From assembly GCA_010909165.1 (NCBI GenBank), contig MU008191.1, forward strand, positions 574,377-638,376: 64,000 nt of DNA. Direction: 5' to 3'. This stretch comes from Anthoceros angustus (Eukaryota; Streptophyta; Anthocerotopsida; Anthocerotales; Anthocerotaceae). Made by a program: the position numbers and the translations under genes. Positions 10,804 to 22,775 of this stretch are shown piece after piece; within the stretch, counting starts at the first letter, position 1, and every line of letters begins with the position of its first letter. The notes under the pieces are model-generated. The model worked only from the letters and a program-made list of their open reading frames with translations. It ran no database searches and was not told the origin of the DNA.

Positions 10804-12364
10804 ATAACCACACTGCGTGCGTAGTGGTATCCCACAGACAGTTGTACCTGTCTTGCTATGTCGCCCATCCACCAATTCTCCCCACTTAGCCGCCCGAGCG
10901 GTCCTAGGGGGAGCTTGTGGTTGTGTGTGTGTCGCTTTTGTACATTAGCACGAGCTTGTGATTATTTGCCTGAGCATAACTGTGAATTGTCTTTCCTTTG
11001 CTGCTCATTTGAGCTTGTGATTTGCTTTTGCCTTGTGAGTTGAGTACCTGGTAGGCTCTAAAGACAAGTTGATTTTGTGACTATCGAACGTAAATAAGGG
11101 GCCTAGTATGAACCTTTTTCTTTTCCCACAAGAGTCTAGGGCACATCTATACCTCTTTCCCCTCTCCTCCTAATCTAGATCTCTAAAATAAATAAATAAA
11201 ATAATGGAAGAGGGAGGAGGATTGGACTCAATGGGATTAAACAATTGATACATATATGTCTCGCTCTTTATACTAACAAAACATTGATACAATAACAATA
11301 TCTTTACAATTGTCACAATGACTCTGGGCTCACAAATTTACAGGAATGATACAATAACAACACGACCATGACACGAACTAAGGTTACAGCATACTCAAAT
11401 TTCTTACGATGTATCCAATTCAAAATGCAGCATCGCGAGTGCGGGATCAATATAGGTGTAAAACAACCAAGGTGTAAAAGTCTGCACCAATTCGTACATC
11501 ATGCGTCATTGTTCTAAGCTTCAAAAAATGCAACTTGCCTATTCTAGATTAGCCCATATTTGATATTCCTTCCCACATATTCACATGACCCTCATGATAT
11601 AGGAGAGGGGATTTTGCACGGGTCAAAATCCCTTACCACCGTAGTTGATATATTTGTCGGCTAAAAATAAGTATTTTTTCTTTTTTCCTGATAATATGGA
11701 TATTATCGCGGCCCGTACCCAAATTCTCAAAAACATATGGCGTTGGAAATCATGTCTTTAGGTATATGTCCGATACATGATTATATAGGATATATATGTA
11801 CAAGACATAATTTAATTATTTTATTTTATCTAATGATCTATCTTAAAAAATATAATTCATTAGGCAGTGGGCCGCCTAAGATAGTTAAAGGAACAATAGG
11901 AGATTTTTGGCCCAATAGTTATTTAATTTAGATCTCTTTTTTACAAAACTTCTAGAGTCTTTCTCCATACTTTTCTCGGATAAGATGAGATTTTTTTATT
12001 TATGTGAATTACATAAAACTTTTTTGTGCAATTAAGCTGAACTTCTGTCTATTCTTTTTTCTTCAACCCTAAATTCATCTCTAGCATGGGTTTTTGCTTC
12101 CTAGACGTAGAAGGAATTAGTAAGTAGTGGTGTCAATGGAACCTTGGGTTTGGTTTTCCCATCCCCTACACACGTACTGAATTGAACTAGGTGAGAAAGA
12201 TGAAATAAGGTTTAGTTATGTTTATCTAACATATATGGCAGTATGTACATAGGTATCTACGTAGTAAGTACGAAATGTGAGAGGAATGACCTTGAAGTTT
12301 GAGAAACCAAATGCATTGTATGCCCGCCAAAATGTGGAATTGAGACGGAGCGTAAGTGGAGGCC
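10804..12364. other. AT-rich spacer and SR-gene promoter
   Basis: No supported coding region. The last part directly precedes the SR-related gene and should contain its promoter and short 5' UTR. Confidence 0.4.
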
Positions 12365-14166
12365 ATGGAAGAAGACAAAGCTGCTGCCTACTATGACGAG
12401 CTGGTGCTCAAGGGAGGGGGTGCTGCACGGTTCAAGCAGGGCCTCGGCTATGGCTCCAAGCCCTCTGAGCCGCGCACTGAGCGCTCTATTCCGACCTCCA
12501 TGAGCAATTTCGTCAGGGAGTTGAGCCCAAGCAAAGCTGGGCTTCTGCGAAAGGAAATCAGGATCGATAACATCAGGGACAAGCTCAAGAAAAGGGACAA
12601 TGTTCCAAGAAATTCGGGGAAATCGGATAAGCGCAGCAGGAGCTCCTCGCCAGAGCTAGCTAGGTCGTCGGCAGCGGAGGAAGCCAAGAAGGTGCATGGG
12701 AAGGATGGGAGTCGGAGCCCTCAGAGGGGAAGGAGAAAGTGTGAGCGAAGGGATGGAAGTAGGTCTCCCGGACCGCGGTCCAGGAGCAGGTCTCGTGACC
12801 GTGGAAGGCACCGCCGGAGTAGGTCAAGGAGCAGGTCTCGTGAGCGAGGCAGGCATCGCCGGAGTAGGTCAAGGAGCAGCTCCAGGGAGCACAGAAAGGA
12901 AAGCAGGAGAGGATCCCATGAGAGTAGGCGAAGCCGGTCTCCTCGTCGTTCGGGCAGGAGGGAGATTTCGTACCATAGCCACCGGAGGAGGGAGAGAAGT
13001 AGGTCGTTGGACAGAAAGCGGGGTAACCGGAGCAAGTCTCCTGGGTGCAGGGACAGGAGAACGAAGACTGAACGGGGAAGTAATGGTGCCGCGGATACCA
13101 GAGACTATTCCTCGCTCATTCCAGGCTTTGATTATATGGTTCGTGGCTTTCTTCGTGTGATGCATTTGCCAAGTGCAATGTTAGGCTTTGCAGATGCAGG
13201 GAAGTAGTGGGTCTAAACCCCGTGGTTTGCAGACTCCAGCTCAGAAAGTGAAAGCCAAGATGAGGCTTCAGCTTTCAGAAACTGGTATGCCTTCAAGCTC
13301 TGTCTATGCACGTCTGTCAACTGTTGGTTGAAATTGTTCCTTTGCTGAACTGCGTAGGCGACTTTGACAGAAGAATTTCTTTTAATGCAGTTGTGAAAGA
13401 TAACGCCAAGGGAGTGACTGGAGAGTGGGAACGATTTGATTTCGACAAGACAGCACCATTGGATGACGATGCCAAGCTTGACGGGTTGGGAGGTTAGCTA
13501 GCCTGTTTCATGGCAATTCAATTATATTTGGACGAAGAGTATGTGATGCGTTCGGAACTGTTTGGAGTGGATATCATCTGACTATGGTATGTACTCTTGG
13601 CAGATGACACTGGGGCCCCTGATGATACCGTGTTTTTGAAACACACCGGAAGTACTTTCTATGCCTCTGTGAATCAAGTAAGTCTTGGCTTCATTGTGGG
13701 ATTTCATGTTGTCAGTCTCTTCCCACTGCTTGTCACTTTTCGAACGAGGTTACATAGTGGTGCTGTTATCTTTTTGTCCTATTAATTTCTGGTTTGTTGA
13801 TGCAGGCTAAAAGAGAGGCTGACATTCAGTCCGCTCACGAAGCTGCGATGTTTGGAGTGCCCACCCGTACTGAGCCCGAGATGATGAAACATCAAACCTC
13901 CCGTTGTGATAATATTACCACCAACAGAACAGAAGATAAGAGTGCAGAGGGCAAAGCGCCTGGAAGTTCTGTTCTCAGTGACGAGGTCTGCCTGGGCTTC
14001 TTCGATGGACATCATGTATGCTTGTGTACTTGCCTCCCGTGTATAATCTGACAGGTATTGCACCTTTATATGTCCTTGGCAGGTCCTGAAAATGCAGCAG
14101 CAGAGCTCATGGCAGGAGCGTGCAAGAAGGCTGAGGGAGGAACGAGCAGCTTCTGGAAAATCTTGA
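12365..14166 (+). CDS. SR-related (RS-domain) nuclear protein, probable splicing factor
   Basis: Six exons (12365-13138, 13200-13284, 13391-13492, 13604-13677, 13806-13985, 14083-14166) join in phase to 432 aa. The acceptor of exon 2 could instead be at 13194, adding Met-Gln. The N terminus (AAYYDELVLKGGGAARFKQGLG) is a conserved-looking module. Residues about 85-235 are an RS domain with many RSRSRDRGRHRR-type repeats, typical of nuclear-speckle splicing proteins. The C-terminal third has KVKAKMRLQLSET, GEWERFDFDKTAPLDDD, VFLKHTGSTFYAS and AKREADIQSAHEAAMFGVP, which I recall from plant SR-related proteins without an established name. It ends in a charged helix (SWQERARRLREERA). The first intron is only 55-61 nt. 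ATG 12365 is chosen because EEDKAAAYYDEL follows it at once. Confidence 0.8.
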
Positions 14167-14962
14167 CCTCCAGCGCAGACAACTCACCCATCTCGTAGAG
14201 CTGAGCTCGACGGACATAAAGAGGATTCGTTATCAAAAGTATTGCATGCAGTGATTCTGAACCAAGTGCTGTTTCTCTAGGACTTTTGGGTCTGGTGAGG
14301 TAGCTTGTGGTTATCCAGAATCATGCTTCTGCAAGTATGTGGGGTGATTTAGAACCGTGGTCTTTTCAACGAAGGGAGTGTGGGTTTTTGCAGGACTCAG
14401 CCGATCATTTGCCGGACAGGAGAGTAACGGAGTGGCACTGCCTCCAGAAGTCACGGTGAGGCCCTTGCATCCTGACTAGAAAAAAGCAGGTTTCATGATG
14501 GCAATTTCTTGAAGGGCTGAAGTTATGAAAAGTCAATATTTACCGCCACTGTCCAGATTGTCCTGTGGCTAACGATCATGTTTCTGGCGTTGGACACAGC
14601 ACCACGGGCGTAGAATATTCAAATCGTGGATGCTTCCTAGTACCTGCACAACTTTTTAAGTCTCACATCCTGCTTACGAAGAGTACCGGAGCCGTAGAGT
14701 CTCTGGGTATACATATATTGACAAAATAGCCGTTCGCTCAGCTGATTGTCGTTCTTTTTTGATAAAACTTTGTACTTACACCTTTATCAGTTTACTTTTG
14801 AAAGTCATTGTCCGACGTTCACTTTCCTGTCTGTCAAGAAGTGCAAGCGGTGGTTTCACGTGGTGCGTCCTGTAAAAGAGGTGAAGTTGCCCTGGTTGGT
14901 AGCTGGTTTCCATCGGCAAGCACATGCACGGGTGGCTCATCCTTGCACCCAAAAGCACAGTA
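14167..14962. other. 3' flank of the SR-related gene
   Basis: No coding signal. It probably holds the 3' UTR, followed by spacer up to the SINE-like element. Confidence 0.4.
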
Positions 14963-15165
14963 GAAGAAGAAGAAGAAGAAGAATTTTATTTGAGTCCACT
15001 AAGGACGGATTTCCGTCATGGGACTTGGTACTTGACAACTTGTACCATGGTGTGCCTAAGCTACTTGCACCAAGGGCATCCACTCCCTTTAGGCACCCCA
15101 TCTAAGTACCGATCTAGGCTCAGGATGCTTAATCACGGCGTTCTTATAAATGTGTGTCCATTTGG
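14963..15165 (-). mobile_element. SINE-like element with 5S-rRNA-like head and TTC tail
   Basis: On the minus strand the element begins with a 5S-like segment (about 15150-15090: AAGAACGCCG, TTAAGC, then GTACTTAGATGGGGTG against AGTACTAGGATGGGTG of 5S), passes through a body shared with 1-96, and ends in TTC triplets (the GAA run at 14963-14982 on the plus strand). The body is almost identical to the copy at the window start, in opposite orientation. A Pol III-type head, non-coding body and simple tail suggest a 5S-derived SINE; target-site duplications were not resolved. Confidence 0.55.
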
Positions 15166-18100
15166 CCTAAGCCATTTGGACAGTAGCTTGAACGGCTATG
15201 CGTGTGCTGCCGAAGCTTGCTTTCGGTTCTGGGTTTGAAGACTTGAAGAAGGGACGACAACAACGCAGGTTTGTCAAACCGGACTGATTTTAGTATGCAT
15301 CTGAGCTGGTCGACACATGGCTCTGGAAACCTTTTTGGCAAAGTTGCAAAGAGGGACATAACCTGCAGGCGGTGAGGTAATAACCCGTGCTGCAAATCAC
15401 AAACTTCTCCATCTGGGGCAGGTTGAGAGAGATGCAACATGTCATTGCGGACAGTTTGCCATCAGCGCCAACAGATGTCAGTGGTCCAGAGAACGACACT
15501 GGAGAGCCCACGTGGAGAAAGCAGGTCACATTTCCTCACTGTCCAATAGATGTCATTCTTGCACTGGATGTGCCACGTCGAACTACGGTGCCGTCCTGAA
15601 TGGTACTCTCATGCCTCCAACGTGCCATCAGTTTCTGCATCCCAGCTTACGTGTCTCGTGCTCATGCCCACCATGCTGAAAGCACGATTACGGCCATGCT
15701 AAATGTTCTGTTCCACACTGCACGTGATTCTTCTGTTGCTCTGACATTCCCAAGTTGATTGATGAACTCGCAGTGCCAGGGCGGAGCGGCAGTTGCGTTC
15801 CATGTCTGCAGTACTGCAGACTCCGAGGCCGCGCAATCCCAGTGCGTGATTGGCTCCTGGAACCCCAAGCGCGGAGTGGCTGCTGTGTGGCACAGGCACA
15901 GGATTCTGACTCTCAGATGCTGCTGTCTGGACCAAGCAACCGCTATCTACTATGCATCTATATATCTACCCTCGAGGTCGTGCTTATCTCAAGGCTGTAG
16001 AATGGAAGCCCCGATTCCCAATCCCGCGCTCACAGCGAGCTGCCGCTCAGAACCTTCGTCGATGAGGTCTGGTGGACGTGACAAAGTGCGGGATCACGCC
16101 ATTGGGCATGTTGATTCCGCCAAGCATCCCCTTGCCCACTTGCGTCACGCATCCTGATCCCCCGGGCCTCCCACACTTCTACCAGGCACATCGTGACTTC
16201 AGATTCTTCTGCGCCTGCGACCGACCATCATGCCCACGACATCACATTGTTCCTCCACTTCCAAGATACTTTTCTCTCTCAACAAGTGTTTTGATCCTGC
16301 AAGATTTCACACGGACAAACTACGTAGGTACCTATTTTAAAATTTTACATACGTCCGGTATACACCTAAATAGGTCACTTTAATATTTATTAAGAATTAT
16401 TTATATCTTGAATATTCTAATACCTGAGTATTAGGTATGAAAAATTCATTATTGATCAAATTAGATTCAACATGTTTTACACTCATGTTATACGACTTTG
16501 TCATCCCAATTGAGGCCAGCTACCCAAGCAAGAGGTGCATTTGAGATGCTCCCACCCATATGTGGACTCTCATCTTTGTGCCCATGGCATTATAATATGT
16601 GGACCTTCTCATCTTTTTGCGCGTGATATTATAAATGTTATACATAGTTGTCTATAGGTTCAGAGCATAGCTACTCCACACTACTGTTGTGGAACACCTT
16701 GTTGGTACGCACCACAACCCTATTAGTTTCTAATAATGCGGAAGCTCAGGAGGAATCCGAAGCTTACCTCGTATGTCTGTAAATTGCTTGCCAAGAAGGT
16801 CTCGAGTTTCCTGCGGAATAGGACACCTGTTAGGATAACACCTCTAGTAACCCTGTTTGGGATCCAACATGCACCACTTGCACTTAGAAAGCTCTGGATG
16901 GATGAGACTATTGTTAAGACCTACTTGTAGCAAACTTGCTGACCTTGTTCCCCTTTCCCCCTAAGCTACCTGCCCTAGAATGAAGAATAGGCCAAAGGTT
17001 GGACTAAATCCAAGTCAAACGCAACGCGATAGAAAGGTTGCTGGTTCGATGCGGAACGCCTGAATACTAGGATGAGCCAAAAGCCAAAAACATGTTCCCT
17101 TCCCCGAGCCAGGAACCTGTTCCCTTCCCCGAGCAAGAGCGAAGCCGAGCACGGATTGGCTTGGGAATGGAGGTTATGAAAGTATTGTTCAATTTAGTGC
17201 ATTGTCAAATTATTTCGATACCAAGTCTAAAGTCCAAGCTAATCCTATATTGCAATCCATAACTTGAAGGGTGTGTAATCCACCTAACCTGTTTGAAAGA
17301 ATGGTAACACATCTTAGTGGACTTCAATAGAGTAAAATCCATGTCATACTAGCTGAGTTGAAAGGGAAAGGAAGAGTTTTTCAATGAGACCTATTAGCTC
17401 CATTGTTAGAGCGTCATGCTAATAACGCGTTATAGGTTATAGGAGGTCGGGTTATAGGTTCTTCTTCTTATATGGGCCAGGTTATAGCTTCGAATCCTAT
17501 ATGGGCCACAACACATAAGGACTTAGGCATTAGAACTTTAAAATATACTTTTACTTCTATGCCAACCCACTCTGCACTAAACCTTTGCAATAAAAAAGTT
17601 GAAGCATGGACTCTTCCGTATTGCCCTATCGTAAGACTGTTCATACCATCTCTACTTAATCAATACAATTCCTATTTAAATTTTTCTTTCTAGATTTAAA
17701 GATGGAGTATGGTATACCTGGTTTCTTAGTTTCTAGAGCTCGAGGAATATTTTCACAAATGATAAAATAGTTTATTTAAATATTTATTGAGATATATTAT
17801 GATATTATGAAAAACCTTAGAGTAGCATTTAAAAATTGGGCCTATCATATTATTTCAAATTCCAATTGGTCCTCATAGGATTGGGTTTTTTTTTAAATGA
17901 TAAAAGTTGTCTTTCAAAGGTGTAACACTTAGAATATTGTAATACAAACCTGAAACTAATATATGCAATAAAGTAGGTTGGAGTATTATTCATTATATGA
18001 ATGATAGAAATAATACTCCAAAACATATTAGCTCTTCCAGTTTACACCAAATATTTCATATATAGAACAAAAACACAATTAGAATTACTAGGTGCCAATG

Positions 18101-18207
18101 GAATAAAAATAATAAAAAATCATTAAATATTTTCACGATACAATCTAGGACAACCTACCATTTACTCAAGCTTGTGATCATTCTCCATGTACACAAATCT
18201 ATTGCTT
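15166..18207. other. Spacer, GC-moderate then AT-rich
   Basis: Short open frames occur (for example 15759-16157) but none shows recognisable motifs. Around 17075-17145 a short direct repeat (TTCCCTTCCCCGAGC/CA) is present. A B-box-like GGTTCGATGC near 17043 lacks a matching A box. Confidence 0.3.
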
Positions 18208-18504
18208 TCATCCAAAAAATCCTTTCTTTTTCTTCTTAGGATCCTCAACTCTAACTGGATTGTGTTTCATCTTTTCTATAGGAAGTTTTTCATCATCAAT
18301 ATTAAGTGTCTCTTGGGTAGGTTGAATTTGCTTCAAGTGCTCTTCTACTTGGATGGGCTTATCAGGATCTTTAGGAGGAACTATAATAGGCTTGTTTTGT
18401 TTTTTAAGCTCCTCATTATACTTAATGAGATCCTTATCTCTTTGGATAGATTCGGGTGCTTCATAAAATAGAAAAAATGGATTTTTGAGCATAGGATTTT
18501 TCAT
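18208..18504 (-). CDS. Unidentified 98-aa Lys/Pro-rich ORF
   Basis: An uninterrupted ORF in very AT-rich DNA where random frames close quickly. The protein starts MKNPMLKNPFFLFYEAPES, is hydrophilic with many Lys, Glu and Pro, and ends in a basic cluster KKKKKGFFG. No family is recognised and no signal peptide or membrane segment is seen. It may be a small gene, one exon of a larger gene, or chance. Confidence 0.3.
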   Translation of the reverse strand: MKNPMLKNPFFLFYEAPESIQRDKDLIKYNEELKKQNKPIIVPPKDPDKPIQVEEHLKQIQPTQETLNIDDEKLPIEKMKHNPVRVEDPKKKKKGFFG

Positions 18505-19022
18505 TTTTTAAGGTCATACACTATGTAATAAATAATGAGAAAGATCCACTAAATTATTAAACATAGTATATCACTTTCTTGTAGTGTCACTCTAATATTA
18601 ATATAAAAAATAAATTAATATATACTTGAAATAGGTAGTATAGGAATATAAGTGAAAAACATGTCGTGATTTATTACAACAGCCTCCATAGCAACTTCCT
18701 CTTAAATTCATACATTGTGCCTATATAACTAATTAAACTCCTCCACTACCGTTAGTATCCTAGAGAGATATAAATTAACGGTTGCCTATGATTTGTTTAC
18801 TTAATATAATATATATTTATATTAAGAAGTTTTAATAATAATCCTATTTTCATCACTTTAAATTTTTAGAACATAATTAATAATTTATTCATAATTTAGA
18901 TAGCATAGTTAATATCATTAAAAAAAACCAAAACTATTTGCATGTGGAATTGTGGAACCCTTGTTGTGTGACCGTCTTTCTGTGCAATACACTTGGATAT
19001 CTGGGCATTTGATCTTATCATA
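18505..19022. other. AT-rich spacer
   Basis: Nothing is seen beyond very AT-rich DNA between the small ORF and the CFAP144-like gene. Confidence 0.4.
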
Positions 19023-20155
19023 ATGGCTCCCAAAAAAGAGGTAGCATCATATGCTCATGGAGGAATGTGGTCTAAGGAGTTAGATGAAGTTGGAGTAAAC
19101 AAAATTTGGTCTGAACATGTGGAGAAAGAGAATGCAATCTATAATAATGTAGGAGGCCCTTTTATGATGAATCCTCTTACATGTAGGACATTACATGTGC
19201 ATGAGGCTATACACGTAGTAATATCTTTGGTGGTCAACAAGTTATTGATTTATCTACATAAGATTTGATACCTTTTAATCATAGCATGATTGTGTCTTAC
19301 AGTAATTAATATTCCGGATAGACCACAATACTGTAATCCTAAGACAAGAGGTATGCATCTGTTTCAACAAGTAAATTCTCATATTGTCATTTCAGCTCTA
19401 ATTCACGAAGTTCTAGAACTACAAAGATGTAATGCCTATATATCTTTGCATTGAAGATGTAAAGTTACTAAGGAAGAGTATGAAGCCGCCTTGAAAGTAT
19501 TAGGAATGGTCTCTATTCTTAAAAGGCCAGATGCAACTCCGACAGAGAAATGGGATTGTCCTCAGACTTCATCTCATGAATATGGTTGGGTGTCTAAACC
19601 ACTGGTGCGTTATTCATATTACATATCCTTATTGATATATATAGAAAATTTTTAATGAAAAATTGGACCAACATGTTTGTTTGTTTGCTGTAGATTCCTC
19701 GCAACCCTGAGTTTTGTTATCCTAAAAATTCATGTGCGGAGACGTTATATGCCACAAAATACTACAGCTTAATGCATACTACACCCTTCACGGCAAAAGA
19801 ACCTATTGCAAAAGATTATGGAAAATCTCCAAAATCAGCAGGTAAGGCTCCTCATGTTGTTGCCACCAGCAATCCACCCACAACTGCATCAAATGAGCAA
19901 GTGATTGTGCCGTCAAATGGTAATCCTACCATTTCGACATTGGATCCCACACCGTCAAATGGTAATCCTACCATTTCGACACTGGATCCCACAACTGCCT
20001 CTTCTATTCCTATTGCACGTGCCCTCTCTAGTATTGTTGGACCCACTGCCACTTCTGTTCCGTCGATACCTATTACTAATGGTGAATCTAGCTTAATACC
20101 TGGGCCACCTTTAATTCTACCTATAACAGCTAGTCCTATAATAGCCACTACTTAA
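19023..20155 (+). CDS. FAM183/CFAP144-like axonemal protein, possibly disrupted
   Basis: Read exons: 19023-19182, 19303-19428, 19465-19604, 19694-20155. The middle part contains a LIHEVLELQR motif, then WDCPQTSSHEYGWVSKPLIP and YPKNSCAETLYATKYYSLMH, resembling the FAM183/CFAP144 family (…PQTESQEIGW…), a microtubule inner protein of motile cilia. In a land plant this would act in the sperm flagellum. The N terminus (SKELDEVGVNKIWSEHVEKE, then FMMNPLT) also fits. Between 19303 and 19604 the frame is open except for TGA in a 36-bp segment (19429-19464) flanked by direct repeats of AGATGTAA. That segment is either an exceptionally short GT-AG intron or an insertion breaking the gene. The 45 bp at 19351-19395 could also be a mini-intron but is open in frame. 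The C-terminal tail is Thr/Pro/Ser-rich with a near-perfect 39-bp tandem repeat. Family assignment is moderate. Confidence 0.5.
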
Positions 20156-21069
20156 TTTGCCGTTCCTTCCTGTATTGCTCATACACCACCACATATCACT
20201 TTTTGTTTGAGTTTTATTTGTCTTTTCCTTTTTTTTTTTCCCACTTTTCTAAAAGTGATGTTTGGTTCTTAGCACTTGAGCTTCTCTTCATCTTATTTCA
20301 TGGTACCAATAGACTTCACATTCAAGTCACATGATTGATAGCCATATAATAGACCTTACATTCAAAGTCATGTTTTTACTACCCATGTGATTTTGACATT
20401 GATTTTATTATGGGGAATGCCAGTCCTTACATAAGTAAGGACAATAGCCACACACGTTCTTGTAATAAAGAATAGACAATTTTCTTGCACAGTCTACAAA
20501 TAAAGTTTTGAGGCACTTTTCTTGGACATATCTACAAATAAATTATAGAAAATTTTTGTTGCAAATGCATACAAATAAATAGGCACAAACCCCACTAGTA
20601 TTGTCTAATTCCATATATGAAACCACACCAATTATTAATAATAAATATACACAACTAACTTCAATTTAATCAAATATATTGAAAGTGGATTAGTTAGCAA
20701 AGAAAGTCGTTTTATACTCATAATCTACACCACGTCAAACACAAAGTATCTTTGATGACTTGAGATCATATAAGTTTGTATTCTAACATGGATACAAACA
20801 ATTATGAATTTAGATAACTGTATATCACTTACTATATTTATTTTATGCAGGTTAAAATCAAGTATCAAATAACTTGGTTTGATGTATGATAAGATTCATT
20901 CTCTTAACTCCAACTTGACAGTAAAAAAATTAATTTTTTTATAAAATATATTATATATTAGGTAAAATATTAAAATTATATTAATTTAATATATTTAATA
21001 ATGTTAATGAGTAGGTATGGTTTTTTCTATACCTATCTATTTATCTATTTAGGTAGACTGGGATGCATG
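20156..21069. other. AT-rich spacer
   Basis: No gene is seen. It contains the 3' flank of the CFAP144-like gene and very AT-rich DNA. Confidence 0.4.
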
Positions 21070-21740
21070 AAAATTTAACTCTATAAGTAAGAAGCCTTGC
21101 ATGAGAAGCATGTAGCCCTGGATCTAGTTAGTAAGTTGTAAGTAGTGGTGGTAAGACTTAGCTTAGGGCTTAAAGAAGAAAGACTTAGCTTAGGGCTTAA
21201 AGAAGAAAGTCTGCTTTAAGCACTTACTTTGGAAATGTTGTAAGCCTCCCTATAAAAGGAGATGAGGCTAGCCTTAGAGAAGCATCTTGTGATCCTAGCA
21301 TGGGGAGCTACACTCTTGAGGATAGGACTTTGGTGCCTAGAGGCCTTGGGAGCCTAGAGTGTGAGCATGTCTAGAAGGATCCTAGCACTTGGGAGCTACA
21401 CTTCTGTGAGGAGTGTGAGCATGTCTAGAAGGATCCTAGCACTTGGGAGCTACACTTCTGTGAGGATAGGAATGTGGTGCCTAGAGGCCTTGGGAGCCTA
21501 GAGTGTGAGCATGCTAGAGGAGAGCTGTTGAGGAGGAGATCGAGGGGAGAGAGCTAAGCTCCTAGCTTAGGCAAAGATGGGGAGCTCTCGTGCTAGAGGA
21601 GAGCTGTTGAGGAGGAGATTGAGGGGAGAGAGCTAAGCTCCTAGCTTAGGCAAAGATGGGGAGCTCTCTCTGATCTCTCATGTATTCTTGTTGACTCTTC
21701 TTTGGAATAAGCAGTGACAGACGTCTTGTTGCGAGTCATC
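21070..21740 (+). repeat. LTR-like block built of short tandem repeats
   Basis: A TATA-like TATAAAAG (21251) lies in a compact region followed by GGAATAAGCAGTGACAGA near 21703, which resembles an LTR promoter and polyadenylation region. Three nested direct repeats occupy it: a 27-bp unit twice (21155, 21182), a 54-bp unit twice (21361, 21415) and a 79-bp unit twice (21512, 21591). No primer-binding site or coding domain follows, so a solo LTR or TRIM is only a suggestion. Confidence 0.4.
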
Positions 21741-21805
21741 CCGTGGAAGGACGGCGGGCTACTTGGAGGCCTCGTGCTGGTGTCTGATGATGTTTTTGTT
21801 GCTAT

Positions 21806-21933
21806 CTGCGTGACTGCCCCACCTCGCTGAAAGCTAACTGCGTGACTGCTCCACCTCGCTGAAAGCTAGCTGCGTGACTGCCTCACCTCGCTGAAAGCTA
21901 ACTGTGTGACTCCCCCACCTCGCTGAAAAGGGG
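21806..21933 (+). repeat. 32-bp tandem repeat, four copies
   Basis: The unit CTGCGTGACTGC...CACCTCGCTGAAAGCTAA begins at 21806, 21838, 21870 and 21902 with one to three substitutions between copies. Confidence 0.85.
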
Positions 21934-22185
21934 GTGTTATTTTATAGGTCATTTCTCTTTGGAAAAAACTTTGTAGGTCATACCCCGTGGGGGACCCTTT
22001 TTGATGGACATGAGATAGCATCAGATAGTTCCAAGCTCCCTTTTTGATGTTCATGAGATAGCATGAGATAGTTCCAAGCTCCAACCACAACATGTGATCG
22101 CTAGAGTCCAGTGTTGCATGTGTCCGTGGTGTAGCGGTACCGACCATCCATTATTCCACTGCCGTTTCCAGTAGCTGTGTGGCAT

Positions 22186-22775
22186 ACAGCCATCTCCTTC
22201 ATCCAAGCTTTATGAAGGCCGTGCTCTGCAGTACACTCCGCTGTGGTCCCTGCAGACTTTGTGTGGACGAACTCGCAAGGGGTTTCCAGAGTGCGTGCGT
22301 GTGTGTGTCTTGAGCTCAGATTTTGCATGAGTGCGGCAGCCGGGGAGCTCCAATGGCCGCCTTGCTGCAGACTGTCCACAACCCGCTGAGTCATCACCGC
22401 ACTGGGGCCAGATCTGGTCTCTGTGCGATTCGCGAGCTGCTTCTGCTCCGGCCCCTCCATAGGAGATGGTACAGCCATCTCCTTTGTCCAAGCTTCCAGA
22501 GAGCATATCAAGCCCGGGCACTGCAGTACATTCCGCTGTGATCCCTGCAGACTTTGTGTGGACAAACTCGCAAGGCGTTTCCAAAGTGCGTGTGTGTGTG
22601 TGTGTGTGTGTCTTGAGCTCAGATCTCAGATGAGTGCGGCAGCCAGGAAGCTCTGATGGCCGCCTTGCGGCAGACTGTTCACAAAACAAGTGTAAACCTG
22701 TGAATGGTTAAGGACTCCGCTGAGGTCATCACCGCAAAGGGGCCCGATCTGGCCAGCTGCTTCTTCCCCGGTCCC
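22186..22775 (+). repeat. Tandem duplication of about 290 bp
   Basis: The segment from the CATCTCCTT motif (22191, repeated at 22476) through GCAGACTTTGTGTGGAC (22252, repeated near 22546), a TG microsatellite, GAGTGCGGCAGCC and the GTCATCACCGCA motif occurs twice in direct orientation with substitutions and small indels. The TG run is longer in the second copy. Open frames on the minus strand are just this duplication read through. Confidence 0.8.

Noticed and set aside
17000-17160. tRNA-derived SINE near a B-box-like GGTTCGATGC
   Set aside because: No A box at proper spacing and no second copy in the window.
22210-22689. Minus-strand ORF with repeated THTRTLETPCEFVHTKSAG
   Set aside because: It is the 290-bp tandem duplication read through.
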